Shown here piece by piece: positions 18,149 to 29,301 of a DNA stretch of 64,000 bases (position 1 is its first letter; each line of letters opens with the position of its first letter). This DNA comes from Ferranicluibacter rubi (GTDB taxonomy: Bacteria > Pseudomonadota > Alphaproteobacteria > Rhizobiales > Rhizobiaceae): assembly GCF_011603255.1 (NCBI RefSeq), contig NZ_JAANCM010000010.1:62001-126000 (forward strand), written 5' to 3'. The translations under genes and the position numbers were made by a program. Under the pieces are notes generated by a model that worked only from the letters and a program-made list of their open reading frames with translations, had not been told where the DNA came from and did no database searches.

Positions 18149-21100
18149 GTGGCCGTCCCACATTTCTCAGTTAGCATCGTCACCCGCGGCTCCGGCCGAA
18201 GCGCGGTGCTGTCGGCGGCCTACCGGCACTGCGCCAGGATGGAGTTCGAGCGGGAGGCGCGCTCGATCGACTACAGCCGGAAGCAGGGGCTCCTCCACGA
18301 GGAGTTCGTTATACCGGACGATGCGCCGGACTGGCTGCGCTCGATGATCGCTGACCGGTCCGTTGCCGGCGCGTCTGAGGCCTTCTGGAACAGGGTCGAG
18401 AATTTCGAGAAGCGCTCGGACGCGCAGCTCGCCAAGGACGTCACCATCGCCCTGCCGCTCGAACTCTCGGCCGCCCAGAACATCGCGCTGATGCGCGACT
18501 TTATCGCCGAGCACATAACGTCCAGGGGGATGGTTGCCGACTGGGTCTATCATGACGCGCCCGGCAATCCGCATGTCCATCTGATGACGACGCTGCGGCC
18601 GCTGACCAAGGACGGTTTCGGGGCCAAGAAGGTCGCCGTCCTCGGCCCCGACGGGAAGCCTCTGCGCAATGACACCGGGAAGATCGTCTATGAGCTCTGG
18701 GCAGGGAGTGCAGACGATTTCAACGCGCTCCGCGACGGCTGGTTTGCCGTTCAGAACAAGCATCTTGCTCTTGCCGGGCTCGACATCCGCATCGACGGGC
18801 GATCCTTTGAAAAGCAGGGTATCGAACTCACACCCACCATCCATGTCGGTGTCGGAGCAACGGCGATCGACCGCAAGACTGCTCAGGCTTCCGATTCGTC
18901 ATCGATGCCGTCGTCAACGCTGGAGCGGATCGAACTGCAGGAAGAGCGGCGCTCGGAAAATGCGCGGCGGATCCAGCGCAAGCCGTCGATCGTGCTCGAC
19001 CTCATCACGCGGGAGAAGAGCGTCTTCGACACAAGGGACGTTGCCAAGGTTCTGCATCGATATATCGACGATGCGGGCCTGTTCCAAAGCGTGATGGCCC
19101 GCATCATGCAGGACCCGGACGTCTTGCGGCTCGACAGGGAGCGGCTCGATTTCGCAACCGGCATGTGGGTGCCGGCGCGGTATACGACGCGCGACATGAT
19201 CCGGCTCGAGGCCGAGATGGCGAACCGCGCGATCTGGCTCGACGCCAAGCCCTCGCACGGTGTTCGAGGCGCCGTGCTCGAGGCGACCTTCGCACGCCAC
19301 GCCCGTCTGTCGGACGAGCAGAAGGTCGCGATCCGTCATGTCGCGGGAGATGCGAGGATCACTGCCGTGATCGGCCGCGCAGGTGCTGGCAAGACGACGA
19401 TGATGAAGGCGGCGCGCGAAGCCTGGGAAGCAGCCGGCTACCGCGTCGTCGGCGGCGCTTTGGCGGGTAAAGCCGCCGAAGGTCTGGAGAAAGAGGCGGG
19501 CATTGCCTCGCGCACATTGTCCTCGTGGGAGCTCCGTTGGGAACAGGGCCGGAATCAGCTTGATGACAAGACGATCTTCGTGCTGGACGAGGCCGGCATG
19601 GTGTCGTCGAAGCAGATGGCGCTTCTCGTGGAGGCGGTGACGGTCAGCGGCGCCAAGCTCGTCCTGGTCGGCGATCCCGAACAGTTGCAGCCGATCGAGG
19701 CGGGTGCCGCCTTCCGCGCCATCGCCGATCGTATCGGCTATGCTGAGCTCGAAACCATCTACCGCCAGAACGCGCAGTGGATGCGCGATGCCTCTCTCGA
19801 TCTCGCTCGTGGCAATATTGCCAAAGCGGTTGCCTCGTACACTGCCAATGACCGGATGATGGGGTCGACCCTGAAGGCCGAAGCCGTCGACCACCTCATC
19901 TCGGACTGGAACCGGGATCACGATCCGGCGAGGACGTCATTGATCCTGGCGCATCTTCGCCGCGACGTCCGGATGTTGAACACGCTCGCCCGTGCGAAAC
20001 TTGTCGAGCGCGGGATCATCGAGGATGGTCACGCCTTCAGGACGGAAGACGGCCATCGTCATTTCGCTGCCGGTGACCAGATCGTCTTCCTCAAGAACGA
20101 GGGTTCGCTCGGGGTCAAGAACGGCATGCTGGCCAAGGTCGTCGAGGCAGTGCCTGGTCGCATTGTTGCCGAGATCGGCGATGGCGATCAGAGCCGTCAG
20201 ATCACGGTCGAACAGCGGTTCTATAACAATGTCGATCACGGCTATGCCACCACCATCCACAAGAGTCAGGGTGCAACCGTCGACCGGGTCAAGGTGCTGG
20301 CTTCCCTGTCGCTCGATCGGCACCTGACCTATGTGGCGATGACCCGGCACCGCGAAGATCTCGCCGTCTATTACGGCGCCAGATCTTTCGCCAAGGCGGG
20401 TGGGCTGACCGCGCTTCTGTCGCGTAAGAATTCGAAGGAAACGACGCTCGACTACGAGAAGGGCGCCTTCTATCGCGCTGCCCTTCGGTTCGCCGACGTG
20501 CGGGGTCTCCACCTCGTCAATGTCGCCCGCACGATCGTTCGAGATCGTCTGGAGTGGACCATCCGGCAGAAGCAAAAGCTCGTCGATCTTGCAAGTCGTC
20601 TCACCGCGGTCGGCGCGAAGATCGGGTTCAAGCACACCACCAAACCCGCGACCCCCAACCCCATGATGGAGACGAAACCGATGGTATCGGGCATCACCAC
20701 ATTCCAGAAATCGCTGGAGCAGACCGTCGATGACCGGCTTGCCGCTGATCCCGGTTTGAAGAAGCAATGGCAGGACGTCACGACCCGGTTCCATCTCGTC
20801 TATGCAAATCCGGAGAGTGCCGTCAAGGCGATCAATGTCGAGGCCATGCTGAGAGACAAAAACGCTGCGACATCGACGCTGGCTAGGATTACCAGTCGAC
20901 CGGAGAGCTTTGGTGCGCTGAAGGGTAAGACCGGTCTCCTCGCCGGGCGTGCGGAGAAGCAGGAGCGCGATACGGCGCTGGTCAACGCGCCAGCCCTTTC
21001 CCGAAACATCGAGCGTTACCTGCAAACACGGGCGGAAGCGGAACGCAAGCACGAGACCGAGGAACGCGCGGTCCGTCTCAAGGTGTCGGTCAACATTCCG

Positions 21101-21472
21101 GCACTCTCTGCATCCGCCAAACACACCCTCGAGCGGGTCCGGGATGCGATCGACCGCAACGACCTTCCCGCAGGTCTCGAATTTGCGCTCTCCGACAAAA
21201 TGGTAAAGGCGGAATTGGAGGGCTTCGCCAAGGCCGTGAGCGACCGTTTTGGCGAACGTGCCTTCCTTGGTATTGCCGCCAGGGAGCCGACTGGAGAAGC
21301 GTTCACGTCGATCACACTGGGCATGTCGGCAAGCCAGACAGCGCAGGTACAATCGTCGTGGAAAGCGATGCGCACCATCCAGCTACTGGCGGCGCATGAG
21401 CGTGCGACGGAGAACATCAGCCAGGGGCAGGTCCTCCGCCAGAACCAGGTCAAAGGGCTGTCTCTGAAATGA
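18149..21472 (+). CDS. traA: TraA, MOB-Q type relaxase-helicase
   Basis: The GTG at 18149 gives an N-terminus (VAVPHFSVSIVTRGSGRSAV) that matches Ti-type TraA starts; the frame is open further upstream through oriT and so is not used. The relaxase domain includes GNPHVHLMTTLRP with the metal-binding His pair (about residue 137). The helicase domain has Walker A GRAGAGKTTMM (about 409) and Walker B VLDEAGMV (about 479), plus HKSQGATVDRV and ATHRHE-like motifs near 710-735. Length 1,107 aa fits TraA. It nicks oriT and unwinds the plasmid. traF overlaps its stop. Confidence 0.95.
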   Translation: MAVPHFSVSIVTRGSGRSAVLSAAYRHCARMEFEREARSIDYSRKQGLLHEEFVIPDDAPDWLRSMIADRSVAGASEAFWNRVENFEKRSDAQLAKDVTIALPLELSAAQNIALMRDFIAEHITSRGMVADWVYHDAPGNPHVHLMTTLRPLTKDGFGAKKVAVLGPDGKPLRNDTGKIVYELWAGSADDFNALRDGWFAVQNKHLALAGLDIRIDGRSFEKQGIELTPTIHVGVGATAIDRKTAQASDSSSMPSSTLERIELQEERRSENARRIQRKPSIVLDLITREKSVFDTRDVAKVLHRYIDDAGLFQSVMARIMQDPDVLRLDRERLDFATGMWVPARYTTRDMIRLEAEMANRAIWLDAKPSHGVRGAVLEATFARHARLSDEQKVAIRHVAGDARITAVIGRAGAGKTTMMKAAREAWEAAGYRVVGGALAGKAAEGLEKEAGIASRTLSSWELRWEQGRNQLDDKTIFVLDEAGMVSSKQMALLVEAVTVSGAKLVLVGDPEQLQPIEAGAAFRAIADRIGYAELETIYRQNAQWMRDASLDLARGNIAKAVASYTANDRMMGSTLKAEAVDHLISDWNRDHDPARTSLILAHLRRDVRMLNTLARAKLVERGIIEDGHAFRTEDGHRHFAAGDQIVFLKNEGSLGVKNGMLAKVVEAVPGRIVAEIGDGDQSRQITVEQRFYNNVDHGYATTIHKSQGATVDRVKVLASLSLDRHLTYVAMTRHREDLAVYYGARSFAKAGGLTALLSRKNSKETTLDYEKGAFYRAALRFADVRGLHLVNVARTIVRDRLEWTIRQKQKLVDLASRLTAVGAKIGFKHTTKPATPNPMMETKPMVSGITTFQKSLEQTVDDRLAADPGLKKQWQDVTTRFHLVYANPESAVKAINVEAMLRDKNAATSTLARITSRPESFGALKGKTGLLAGRAEKQERDTALVNAPALSRNIERYLQTRAEAERKHETEERAVRLKVSVNIPALSASAKHTLERVRDAIDRNDLPAGLEFALSDKMVKAELEGFAKAVSDRFGERAFLGIAAREPTGEAFTSITLGMSASQTAQVQSSWKAMRTIQLLAAHERATENISQGQVLRQNQVKGLSLK

Positions 21473-22035
21473 GCGCCCTCGGTTGGAATCGAACGGGAAA
21501 TCGATCCCACCGGCTAAAGGCGGCGGCCATTGTCGTGACTGCCGGCATCTGTGCGCTCTCGGCTTTTACATTGGGATGGATCGGCGGATTTCGCATCAAT
21601 CTCACACCGAGCGAGCCGCTCGGTCTCTGGCATATCGTTCCGCTGGATCGGCCCGCCGTGGTCGGTGATGTCGTCTTCATCTGCCCACCGGTGACTGCGA
21701 CAATGCGCGAGGCGCGCGAGCGTGGATATCTGCGACGCGGTCGTTGCCCGGCTGGCTATGCACCTCTCATCAAGACGATCGCCGGCGTCGCAGGACAGGA
21801 CGTCGAGGTTGGTGCCGATGTCCGGATCGCGCGCCACGCCGTGCCACGGTCCAGCGTCTCGATGGTCGATGGCAAGGGTCGTCCCTTGGCGCGCTTCAAC
21901 GGCGGCGTCATCCAGACTGGGCATGTCTTTGTCCATTCGACGTTCATCGGTTCGTTCGATTCTCGGTACTTCGGTCCGATCCCCACGTCCGGTATTCTCG
22001 GACAGGCCCAGGAGGTATGGACCTATGCGCCATGA
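21469..22035 (+). CDS. traF: TraF, signal-peptidase-like pilin maturation protease
   Basis: The 188-aa protein has one N-terminal membrane segment (about residues 16-41), an S26-type catalytic Ser in TPSEPLGLW (about 46) and Lys in PLIKTIAG. It starts with an ATGA overlap with the traA stop. TraF of Ti and RP4 plasmids matures the TrbC pilin, probably by cyclisation. The gene sits in traA-traF-traB as in Ti plasmids. Confidence 0.9.
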   Translation: MSALGWNRTGNRSHRLKAAAIVVTAGICALSAFTLGWIGGFRINLTPSEPLGLWHIVPLDRPAVVGDVVFICPPVTATMREARERGYLRRGRCPAGYAPLIKTIAGVAGQDVEVGADVRIARHAVPRSSVSMVDGKGRPLARFNGGVIQTGHVFVHSTFIGSFDSRYFGPIPTSGILGQAQEVWTYAP

Positions 22036-23188
22036 ACGCGCCCGGCCGGCGGTGCTTGTCGGCCTGTCCGTCGCAACCGGATGGATCGCATGGAGCGGTG
22101 TCGTTTTGCTTCTTCCGGTTTCGCTCCTGTTTCCGGTTTTGTGGTCGATGGCCACAAGCAGAAAGATCGCAGCACTGATTGCAGCCGGATACTTCCTTGC
22201 GGCATCGAGAGGCTTGCCGCAGGGCGTCGCCGCCTTCTATCAGTCCGATCTCTGGCCGGGTCTATTGCTCTGGCTTTGCGCATCGTTGAGCTTCGTTGTG
22301 GTGCATACTGTCCTGTGGACTGCCAATGCGCGGGCGCAGCCGTTCTGCTATTTCATTGCTTGCGTGCTTATGGCGGTTCCTCCGTTCGGGATTACCGGCT
22401 GGGCGCATCCGGTCACGGCTGCCGGAATTCTCTTCTCTGGATGGGGATGGTGGGGGATCGCGGTGATGACAGCCGGCCTGATCGGCCTCGTAACCCGAGT
22501 ATGGCCAGCTGTCGCCATGGCGCTTGTGAGCGTCTGGCTTTGGTCCGCCGCGACCTGGACCGATCCAACTCTACTGGGCCGATGGCGCGGTGTCGATCTT
22601 CATCTGGGTTCATCGCTTGGGCGCGAAACCGGGCTTCAACGTCATCGAGACCTGATCCAGATCGTACGGGGCGCCGCTTCCGACGAAGCAACCTTCGTGG
22701 CCCTCCCAGAAAGTGCGCTGGGCGTTTGGACGCCGACGGTCAAGCGGCAGTGGGTTCAGGGTCTGAACGGCACACCGGCAACTGCAATCGTCGGGGCCAC
22801 CGTGATCATCGAGGACGGTTACGACAACGTCCTGGTCGCGATCTCCGATTGGGGCGGCAAGGTCCTCTATCGGCAGCGCATGCCGGTGCCCGGATCCATG
22901 TGGCAGCCATGGCGGGCATGGCTCGGCCAGAGCGGTGGAGCTCGGGCCGACTTTTTTGCCAATCCCATCGTCGAACTGGGTGAAAGACGGGTTGCCCCAC
23001 TGATCTGCTACGAGCAACTGATCGTCTGGCCGGTGCTGCAATCGATGCTGCACGACCCCGACATCATTCTGGCCGTGGGCAATGGCTGGTGGACGGCGGG
23101 TACATCCATCGTCGATATCCAGCGCGCGAGCTTCGCGGCTTGGGCACGCCTTTTTGCCAAACCCCTCGTCGTTTCCTTCAACACGTAG
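22025..23188 (+). CDS. traB: TraB, nitrilase-superfamily membrane protein
   Basis: Begins MRHERARPAVLVGLSVATG, overlapping traF by 11 bp; the upstream extension is traF sequence in another frame. The N-terminal half (residues about 8-190) has several membrane helices; the C-terminal half is a carbon-nitrogen hydrolase-like domain with LPESALGVW (Glu) and PLICYEQL (Cys). At the usual Lys position the sequence is YRQRMPVPG, so catalysis is uncertain. In Ti plasmids TraB raises transfer efficiency without being essential. Confidence 0.85.
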   Translation: MRHERARPAVLVGLSVATGWIAWSGVVLLLPVSLLFPVLWSMATSRKIAALIAAGYFLAASRGLPQGVAAFYQSDLWPGLLLWLCASLSFVVVHTVLWTANARAQPFCYFIACVLMAVPPFGITGWAHPVTAAGILFSGWGWWGIAVMTAGLIGLVTRVWPAVAMALVSVWLWSAATWTDPTLLGRWRGVDLHLGSSLGRETGLQRHRDLIQIVRGAASDEATFVALPESALGVWTPTVKRQWVQGLNGTPATAIVGATVIIEDGYDNVLVAISDWGGKVLYRQRMPVPGSMWQPWRAWLGQSGGARADFFANPIVELGERRVAPLICYEQLIVWPVLQSMLHDPDIILAVGNGWWTAGTSIVDIQRASFAAWARLFAKPLVVSFNT

Positions 23189-23203
23189 ATTTCCGGAGCC
23201 TCT

Positions 23204-23818
23204 ATGTTGGACGCTGCCCTGATCCAAGAATGCGCAGACCCCTCGTTAAAACCTGCGGTCGTGGAGCAGTTCATCGACGCGGCCGGCGCACCTGATCCGC
23301 TGACTGTTACCGTCAAATCCGGCAGTCGCGCGTTTCTGGTCCCTGTGCCGAAAACTGCGGACGAGGCGCTGGTTGTTATCCGCGAGAATGTCGGCCGGGC
23401 CGTGGTCCGGGTCGGCCTGACACAGTTTCCGGCAGGTGTCGGCGTCAATGATGCCTCCGAGCTAAAGGTCGATCTTGTCGATCCCTGCGAGAACCTCCGC
23501 ATCGGGACCCGCATGTTTGCCAAGGTCCTCGGTCTTGTCGCCAAGTGGTACGGAAATCCCAAAAGTGATGAGGTCTTTCCGCAGATCTTCGAGGATGCCG
23601 TCTATGCCTGGAAAACCGGGGAGTTCGAGGGCGTTGCGGTGTTCCAAGCAGAAGACCCCGGTGGGGCGATCGCAAATCAAGTCGTGCCGTTTGAACACGA
23701 TGCAATTAAGAAGGTGGACGCGGAGGCGCCATTGCAAGCGGATGCAGAACCCTCAAAGGATATAAGCTTGGAAGCCGCCGGAATGCGCATAGACCTCTCG
23801 AGGATTGGCGGAGAGTGA
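23204..23818 (+). CDS. traH: TraH, conjugal transfer protein
   Basis: The 204-aa protein begins MLDAALIQECADPSLKPAVVE after GGAGCCTCT. Its sequence matches the rhizobial TraH family (FPAGVGV, DLVDPCENLRIGTRMFAKV). Last gene of traAFBH, 15 bp after traB. The role is poorly understood; it is dispensable in some Ti plasmids. Length is close to the family norm. Confidence 0.85.
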   Translation: MLDAALIQECADPSLKPAVVEQFIDAAGAPDPLTVTVKSGSRAFLVPVPKTADEALVVIRENVGRAVVRVGLTQFPAGVGVNDASELKVDLVDPCENLRIGTRMFAKVLGLVAKWYGNPKSDEVFPQIFEDAVYAWKTGEFEGVAVFQAEDPGGAIANQVVPFEHDAIKKVDAEAPLQADAEPSKDISLEAAGMRIDLSRIGGE

Positions 23819-23830
23819 AGCGCCAAAGAC

Positions 23831-24208
23831 TCATTCGCTGGGGAGAGAATAGCGGGTGAGGACAGCCTCGTTTCCATCGAGGCTGACTTCGATCACTTCA
23901 TTGACGATTTCCCCGTGCTCAACCAGATCCTGCAATGTGAGGGCGAATAGCTGCCGTTGAAGTTCTGGAACAACCTGCGGCACGATGATGACAAGACCTA
24001 CATGCAGGTGTTCCTTGGCGTAGAGCTTGCGGAAATCACGGGCATTGTTCGTGATGAACGTAAAGTCCTCCTCAACGATCCGAGGCATAAGATCCCAGTC
24101 CGCTTCTCCGCTCAATCCAAGCCAGTTGACATGGAAACAATCGTGGCCGTAATCGCCTGCCACCGCCACGAGCGACGTATGAAGGCAATCATCGATCAGA
24201 AATTTCAC
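23831..24208 (-). CDS. DUF5615 PIN-like toxin candidate, 125 aa
   Basis: Begins MKFLIDDCLHTSLVAVAGD, the DUF5615 start, with the acidic residues IDD and FITNNARDF expected for a PIN-like nuclease fold (Mut7-C type). Proteins of this family pair with DUF433 antitoxins. Here the start overlaps the upstream DUF433 gene by 4 bp (ATGA). It is convergent with traH. Toxin activity is inferred from family and context. Confidence 0.8.
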   Translation of the reverse strand: MKFLIDDCLHTSLVAVAGDYGHDCFHVNWLGLSGEADWDLMPRIVEEDFTFITNNARDFRKLYAKEHLHVGLVIIVPQVVPELQRQLFALTLQDLVEHGEIVNEVIEVSLDGNEAVLTRYSLPSE

Positions 24209-24837
24209 GAATTTGCGCCGGAGGGTTCGGTGGCTTTTACCTGACGAAGAGGCAAACGCGTCGTGGATTTAACCTTCAAACCCAACTCGGAAAGCTTGCG
24301 CGGCCGTCCTCGGGCTGGGTGCGCCGCAGCCCAGATTTCCGCAAGATCGATCATACGGGCCGTGAGCGAGGGATAACCTTCGACGATTTCCAGCGTGCTG
24401 GCGCCTTGGGCTTTCATGGCAGCGATCGTTCGAACGGGGACCCGCGTCTTGTTGAAGACAGGTTCACCACCCATCACGCCCTTGACACTCTGTATCATCT
24501 GCTCGGCTTCTCTGAGCGCTTCAGCGCGGGCCGCGAGTTGCTCTCTTGCCCGCGCAACGTCGATAATCAGAAAATCGTCCGCCCTGACAGTATCAGCCTC
24601 GGGATTCTGATCGATCGTATCGAACAGACGTTTGCGCCGCTCGGCAGAGAGAATTGATCCGACGCCATACCATAGCTTCAACTGTAGCAAATCCTGATCG
24701 TTAAGCGTTCGACCGTCACGGCCGACAGGAGGCGTGGCAATGATGCGTTTGTCGATGGCGTTGTGCACCGACTTGACCGCAACTTCGCTGACAGCTGCTG
24801 CTTCAGCCGGGGTGTACGCGCGCGCGGTACCAACCAT
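24205..24837 (-). CDS. DUF433-containing antitoxin candidate, 210 aa
   Basis: The ATG at 24837 follows CCAAGGAGAACAATT. An N-terminal helix-turn-helix-like region (AYTPAEAAAVSEVAVKSVHN) precedes a long charged segment and a DUF433 domain (GGEPVFNKTRVPVRTIAAM, STLEIVEGYPSLT). Translation is coupled to the DUF5615 gene. It is longer than stand-alone DUF433 proteins (about 80 aa) because of the N-terminal DNA-binding-like part. Probably neutralises the PIN-like partner and represses the pair. Confidence 0.8.
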   Translation of the reverse strand: MVGTARAYTPAEAAAVSEVAVKSVHNAIDKRIIATPPVGRDGRTLNDQDLLQLKLWYGVGSILSAERRKRLFDTIDQNPEADTVRADDFLIIDVARAREQLAARAEALREAEQMIQSVKGVMGGEPVFNKTRVPVRTIAAMKAQGASTLEIVEGYPSLTARMIDLAEIWAAAHPARGRPRKLSELGLKVKSTTRLPLRQVKATEPSGANS

Positions 24838-24949
24838 AATTGTTCTCCTTGGAGAGAACATATAACCCACATCGTCCGTGCCGTAAAGTGTCTCGACGTC
24901 CGTCGGTGATAGAAGCCGTTTCTGAAACACAAAGACGAATGCTGCGGCG

Positions 24950-25162
24950 TCAGCTCGGTTTGGTCAGGAGCTCGGCCGGCTCAACACCGAGCGCACTGGA
25001 GATTTGCCCGAGCACGGTAACGGTGGCTGATTTATCGGCGCGTTCGATCGCCCCGATATGGCGAGCGCTTAGCCCTGCGAGGTCTGCCAATTCTTCCTGC
25101 GTCAGGTTCATCTCATGACGGATCCGGCGCAGATTGATCGCCATGGTCTCCTTGAGATCCAT
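24950..25162 (-). CDS. XRE-family transcriptional regulator, 70 aa
   Basis: A single Cro/C1 helix-turn-helix fills the protein: LRRIRHEMNLTQEELADLAG followed by LSARHIGAIERADKSATVTV. The start at MDLKETMAINL (25162) is chosen over a longer frame because it fits family size; MAINL at 25147 is possible. It lies just downstream of a perfect palindrome (25198-25211) that could be its operator. It may control the adjacent DUF433/DUF5615 pair or traM; not shown. Confidence 0.8.
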   Translation of the reverse strand: MDLKETMAINLRRIRHEMNLTQEELADLAGLSARHIGAIERADKSATVTVLGQISSALGVEPAELLTKPS

Positions 25163-25197
25163 GACGTAGCGGAGCCAGAATCGGAACAATAGCTCTA

Positions 25198-25211
25198 GGA
25201 ACGATCGTTCC
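25198..25211. promoter_or_regulatory. Palindromic operator candidate GGAACGATCGTTCC
   Basis: Perfect 14-bp palindrome 36 bp upstream of the XRE start. A partial copy (CGGAAC at about 25182) lies between them. The position suits autoregulation. Confidence 0.5.
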
Positions 25212-25364
25212 GATTCGTTGCAGCACATGATATCAGCATACGCATGAAATCGTTTACGACGACGCGGATCCAAGGAAACGGTCGCGCGTCAACGAAGGTC
25301 GTGCAGTGACGGCGTAAATCATGTAAGGCGCCCACAGGCTGTGGGATGATGGCTAAGTGGAGGA

Positions 25365-26579
<1,215 letters not shown>

Positions 26580-26724
26580 TCAGAGTCAGCAATATCCTGG
26601 TCGAGGGAAGGTTCAAGTGTCCTCAATCTAAAATATCAGATTGCAGGAGAATGGCTTTCCAATGACGCTCTTAAACCGTGCCGTCTCGCCAAGAAAATGT
26701 CGGCAAAGGCCGTCTACACGGCAG

Positions 26725-28023
26725 TCAGTTTTCGCGATATGCCGATGGAAATACGATATCCTGATCGACGAGCACATTAAACGTGTATCCGGGCCGGATA
26801 TTGATCGTCGGCTGGACATTCAGGTTTTTGGATATTGTCTGCTCGGCAACCCGACCGAAGCTTTCTGCAAAGTTCCGGCGTGCGGCATCCGATGCCGTAT
26901 CCTGAGTTACGAGCGTCGAGCTTTCCGGCATCGACATGTCGATGCCCGTGCCAAAGAGCGCAACGAGTGCGGCTGAGCCGAACGTGCGCCAGAAATGCCG
27001 ATCGACGTTGTCCCTGAGGCCGCCATAGCCTTCCGCGTCCGTGCCGGCCATGCCGCCGATCTGGAGCGTCGCACCGTTCGGAAAGATCAGGTCGGTCCAG
27101 ACGACAAGAACACGCTCTTGGCCGAAGGCAACCTTGGAGTCATAGCGGCCGAACAGTTTTGCGCCTTGCGGGATCAGCAGACGATACCCCGTGGCGCTGT
27201 CATAGATATTATGACTGATCTGTGCGGTGATCCTGCCGGGCAGGTCGGAGTTCAGTCCAGTGATCAGTGTCGCCGGGATGACGGAGCCGCGTTTTAGTTC
27301 AAACGGTGATATTTGCGGCACCACCTTGTTGGGCAGGTATCCGAGATCCTTGATGTCCTGGTTAAAGAATTCTTCTTTGGTGGTCTGCCCGTTCTGATCG
27401 GCATTCTGACCCATGACACCGGATTTCAGGGCGGCAGCATACAGGTCAGAAGCGCTGTTCGCCGAATTGGTCGAGGGCTGGTGCCCGTTGTCCGTGTCTT
27501 CTTTTGCTTTCTCGAGATCGGACACATCGACTTTCAGCGGAGAGTCCAGTGCCGTTGCGCGCGCCTGCAGCCGCGCCATCCTCTGGCGCTGCGCTTCCCG
27601 GATCGACTGCTCGTCCTGCTCCCGCTTTAGCCGTGCCTTCCAGTCTTCTTCGGACTCGAGGCTCTTCCGACGGTCGTTTCTGATCTCCGGTTGCCGCTCT
27701 ACGACCGGGTCGCTAATTCGCTCCTTTTCGACAACGACAGGCGTGGGCTGAAAGATCTCTTGGTGTTCAGGTTCCCCAATGATCCCATCCGAAATACCCC
27801 GCTTTAACTGGTCCCCGAATGTGGTCGCCGGCGAATTCGATGCGCTCTCCAACGCACCGCTCCGATGGAAGGATAGGCCGCGCCACGAGAGACCGACGAC
27901 CACGACGCCCAGGAAAAGTAGGGTCATGCCGATCGTGACGATGATTGGGAGCCGGTTGAGCCGGCGCATACCCTGCTGATCGTCGGAATTGCCGGCGCTA
28001 CCCAGCTGTAAAGATTGAACCAC
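26725..28023 (-). CDS. trbI: TrbI, VirB10-like channel protein
   Basis: The 432-aa protein has one N-terminal membrane helix (about residues 25-48), a charged proline-poor linker with long helical EERxR stretches, and a C-terminal VirB10/TrbI beta domain (SPFELKRGSVIPATLITGLN, LLIPQGAKLFGRYDS). It spans the envelope and links inner and outer membrane parts of the transfer channel. Last of the trb genes, 9 bp after trbH. Confidence 0.93.
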   Translation of the reverse strand: MVQSLQLGSAGNSDDQQGMRRLNRLPIIVTIGMTLLFLGVVVVGLSWRGLSFHRSGALESASNSPATTFGDQLKRGISDGIIGEPEHQEIFQPTPVVVEKERISDPVVERQPEIRNDRRKSLESEEDWKARLKREQDEQSIREAQRQRMARLQARATALDSPLKVDVSDLEKAKEDTDNGHQPSTNSANSASDLYAAALKSGVMGQNADQNGQTTKEEFFNQDIKDLGYLPNKVVPQISPFELKRGSVIPATLITGLNSDLPGRITAQISHNIYDSATGYRLLIPQGAKLFGRYDSKVAFGQERVLVVWTDLIFPNGATLQIGGMAGTDAEGYGGLRDNVDRHFWRTFGSAALVALFGTGIDMSMPESSTLVTQDTASDAARRNFAESFGRVAEQTISKNLNVQPTINIRPGYTFNVLVDQDIVFPSAYREN

Positions 28024-28032
28024 GATCGCCTC

Positions 28033-28470
28033 TCAGTCTCTGTGAATGATCGACAACGGACTTGCGGGTGTGGCACCAGCGGCGGACGGCGCATAAGCGC
28101 GGGCAAGCGCGATCGATGGCGTTGTCAGACGCGCCAGAACCTGGCCGTCGAAGCTGTCGACCGACCAGGCGAGCTCCACCGGCTTCTGATTCTCGGCGGT
28201 CTTTCCGTCGACGATCACGGTGTAGCCCCACCCTTTTAACGCCCCCTCGAGCGCTGCGGCGTATTCTGAGGTGTCTTTGTCCATCTTGATGACCGTTGAG
28301 CCGGCTAGACCAATCTGCTCGGCGAGCCTGCTTGCCATATCACCAGCGATCGCGCCGGCCGTTGCTCCGGTGATAGTGATAGGATCTGAGTTTGTGGTGA
28401 GCGTCTCGTCGGCAGTTTGGCAGCCGGCGAGAGACAGTGCCGTGAAAAGGGCAATGAGGAGCCTGTGCAT
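28033..28470 (-). CDS. trbH: TrbH, lipoprotein of the mating channel
   Basis: The signal peptide ends in a lipobox (LSLAGC, Cys17). The 145-aa protein includes glycine/alanine-rich TGATAGAIAGDMASRLAEQ typical of TrbH. It lies between trbG and trbI as in Ti plasmids. Likely an outer-membrane lipoprotein acting like VirB7. Confidence 0.88.
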   Translation of the reverse strand: MHRLLIALFTALSLAGCQTADETLTTNSDPITITGATAGAIAGDMASRLAEQIGLAGSTVIKMDKDTSEYAAALEGALKGWGYTVIVDGKTAENQKPVELAWSVDSFDGQVLARLTTPSIALARAYAPSAAGATPASPLSIIHRD

Positions 28471-28473
28471 GGC

Positions 28474-29286
28474 TTACCCTCCCCGCCGAATGGTAATTTT
28501 CTGTTGCCGCCATCCGACGCCCGAAACAACGATCGCCTTATCGACCGCATAGTCGACGATCATCATGTCGTTCTTCATGCGATAGTTGACGATTCGGTTC
28601 TGGCCGCCGCTGACCACAAAGAGGACGGGCGCGTCCTGCCCCGAGATCGATTTCGGAAACTGGATGTATGTCTTGTCTCCGTCCGAGTAGATGCGCTTCG
28701 GTTTCCAGGCAGCGCTTCCGGTGACCGAGTAGGAAAAGTTGAGTTTGTCAGGAGCAGCACCAGGGATGCCAACCGCCTCGATTCGGGCGTTGATGTCCGC
28801 GAGCTTGGTGGAGACATCTTCAACATATTCGAAGCCGACACGGGCCATGTACTGGCTTGGATGGGACTTGAGCTGGATGTGGTAGGTCCGCCGAGACGTC
28901 GTTACGACCATCGAGGTAACAAGCCCGGCCTCGGATGGTTTGACGATCAGATGGATCGCTTGGCCTCCGGTCGCGCCAGAGGTCGCAGGCTCCACCTTCC
29001 AACGCACGGTGTCGCCGACCAGAACGTCGCGGACGATCTCTCCACCCTGCAATTCGATGTCACACACCTGGAGCGGCGAGCACACGACGGATGGCTGGGT
29101 TTCTCCGAACAGGAAGATGACCTTGCCATCGGGACCGGTTGTGACCAGGCCGGGTGTTCCCCGCCACTTGCTGGAGATCTTGGTTCCCTTGACCTCGTTC
29201 GATGTCAAGGATTGCGCAGAGGCGCCGCCCGTAGCTAAAAGTCCGGCCATGCAGCCGACGGCCGCGATCATTCCTGTTCGTTGCAT
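28474..29286 (-). CDS. trbG: TrbG, VirB9-like channel protein
   Basis: Signal peptide [20 protein letters not shown] with cleavage near ASAQ. The 270-aa body has the VirB9/CagX pattern ([24 protein letters not shown]-like [24 protein letters not shown]). Periplasmic/outer-membrane part of the Trb channel. Lies 3 bp from trbH and 15 bp after trbF. Confidence 0.93.
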   Translation of the reverse strand: MQRTGMIAAVGCMAGLLATGGASAQSLTSNEVKGTKISSKWRGTPGLVTTGPDGKVIFLFGETQPSVVCSPLQVCDIELQGGEIVRDVLVGDTVRWKVEPATSGATGGQAIHLIVKPSEAGLVTSMVVTTSRRTYHIQLKSHPSQYMARVGFEYVEDVSTKLADINARIEAVGIPGAAPDKLNFSYSVTGSAAWKPKRIYSDGDKTYIQFPKSISGQDAPVLFVVSGGQNRIVNYRMKNDMMIVDYAVDKAIVVSGVGWRQQKITIRRGG

Positions 29287-29301
29287 GAAACTCCCCTGCG
29301 C

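Noticed and set aside
19937..21352. Minus-strand frame of 471 codons inside traA
   Set aside because: Antisense shadow. The traA frame has normal length and motifs throughout; the antisense product resembles nothing.
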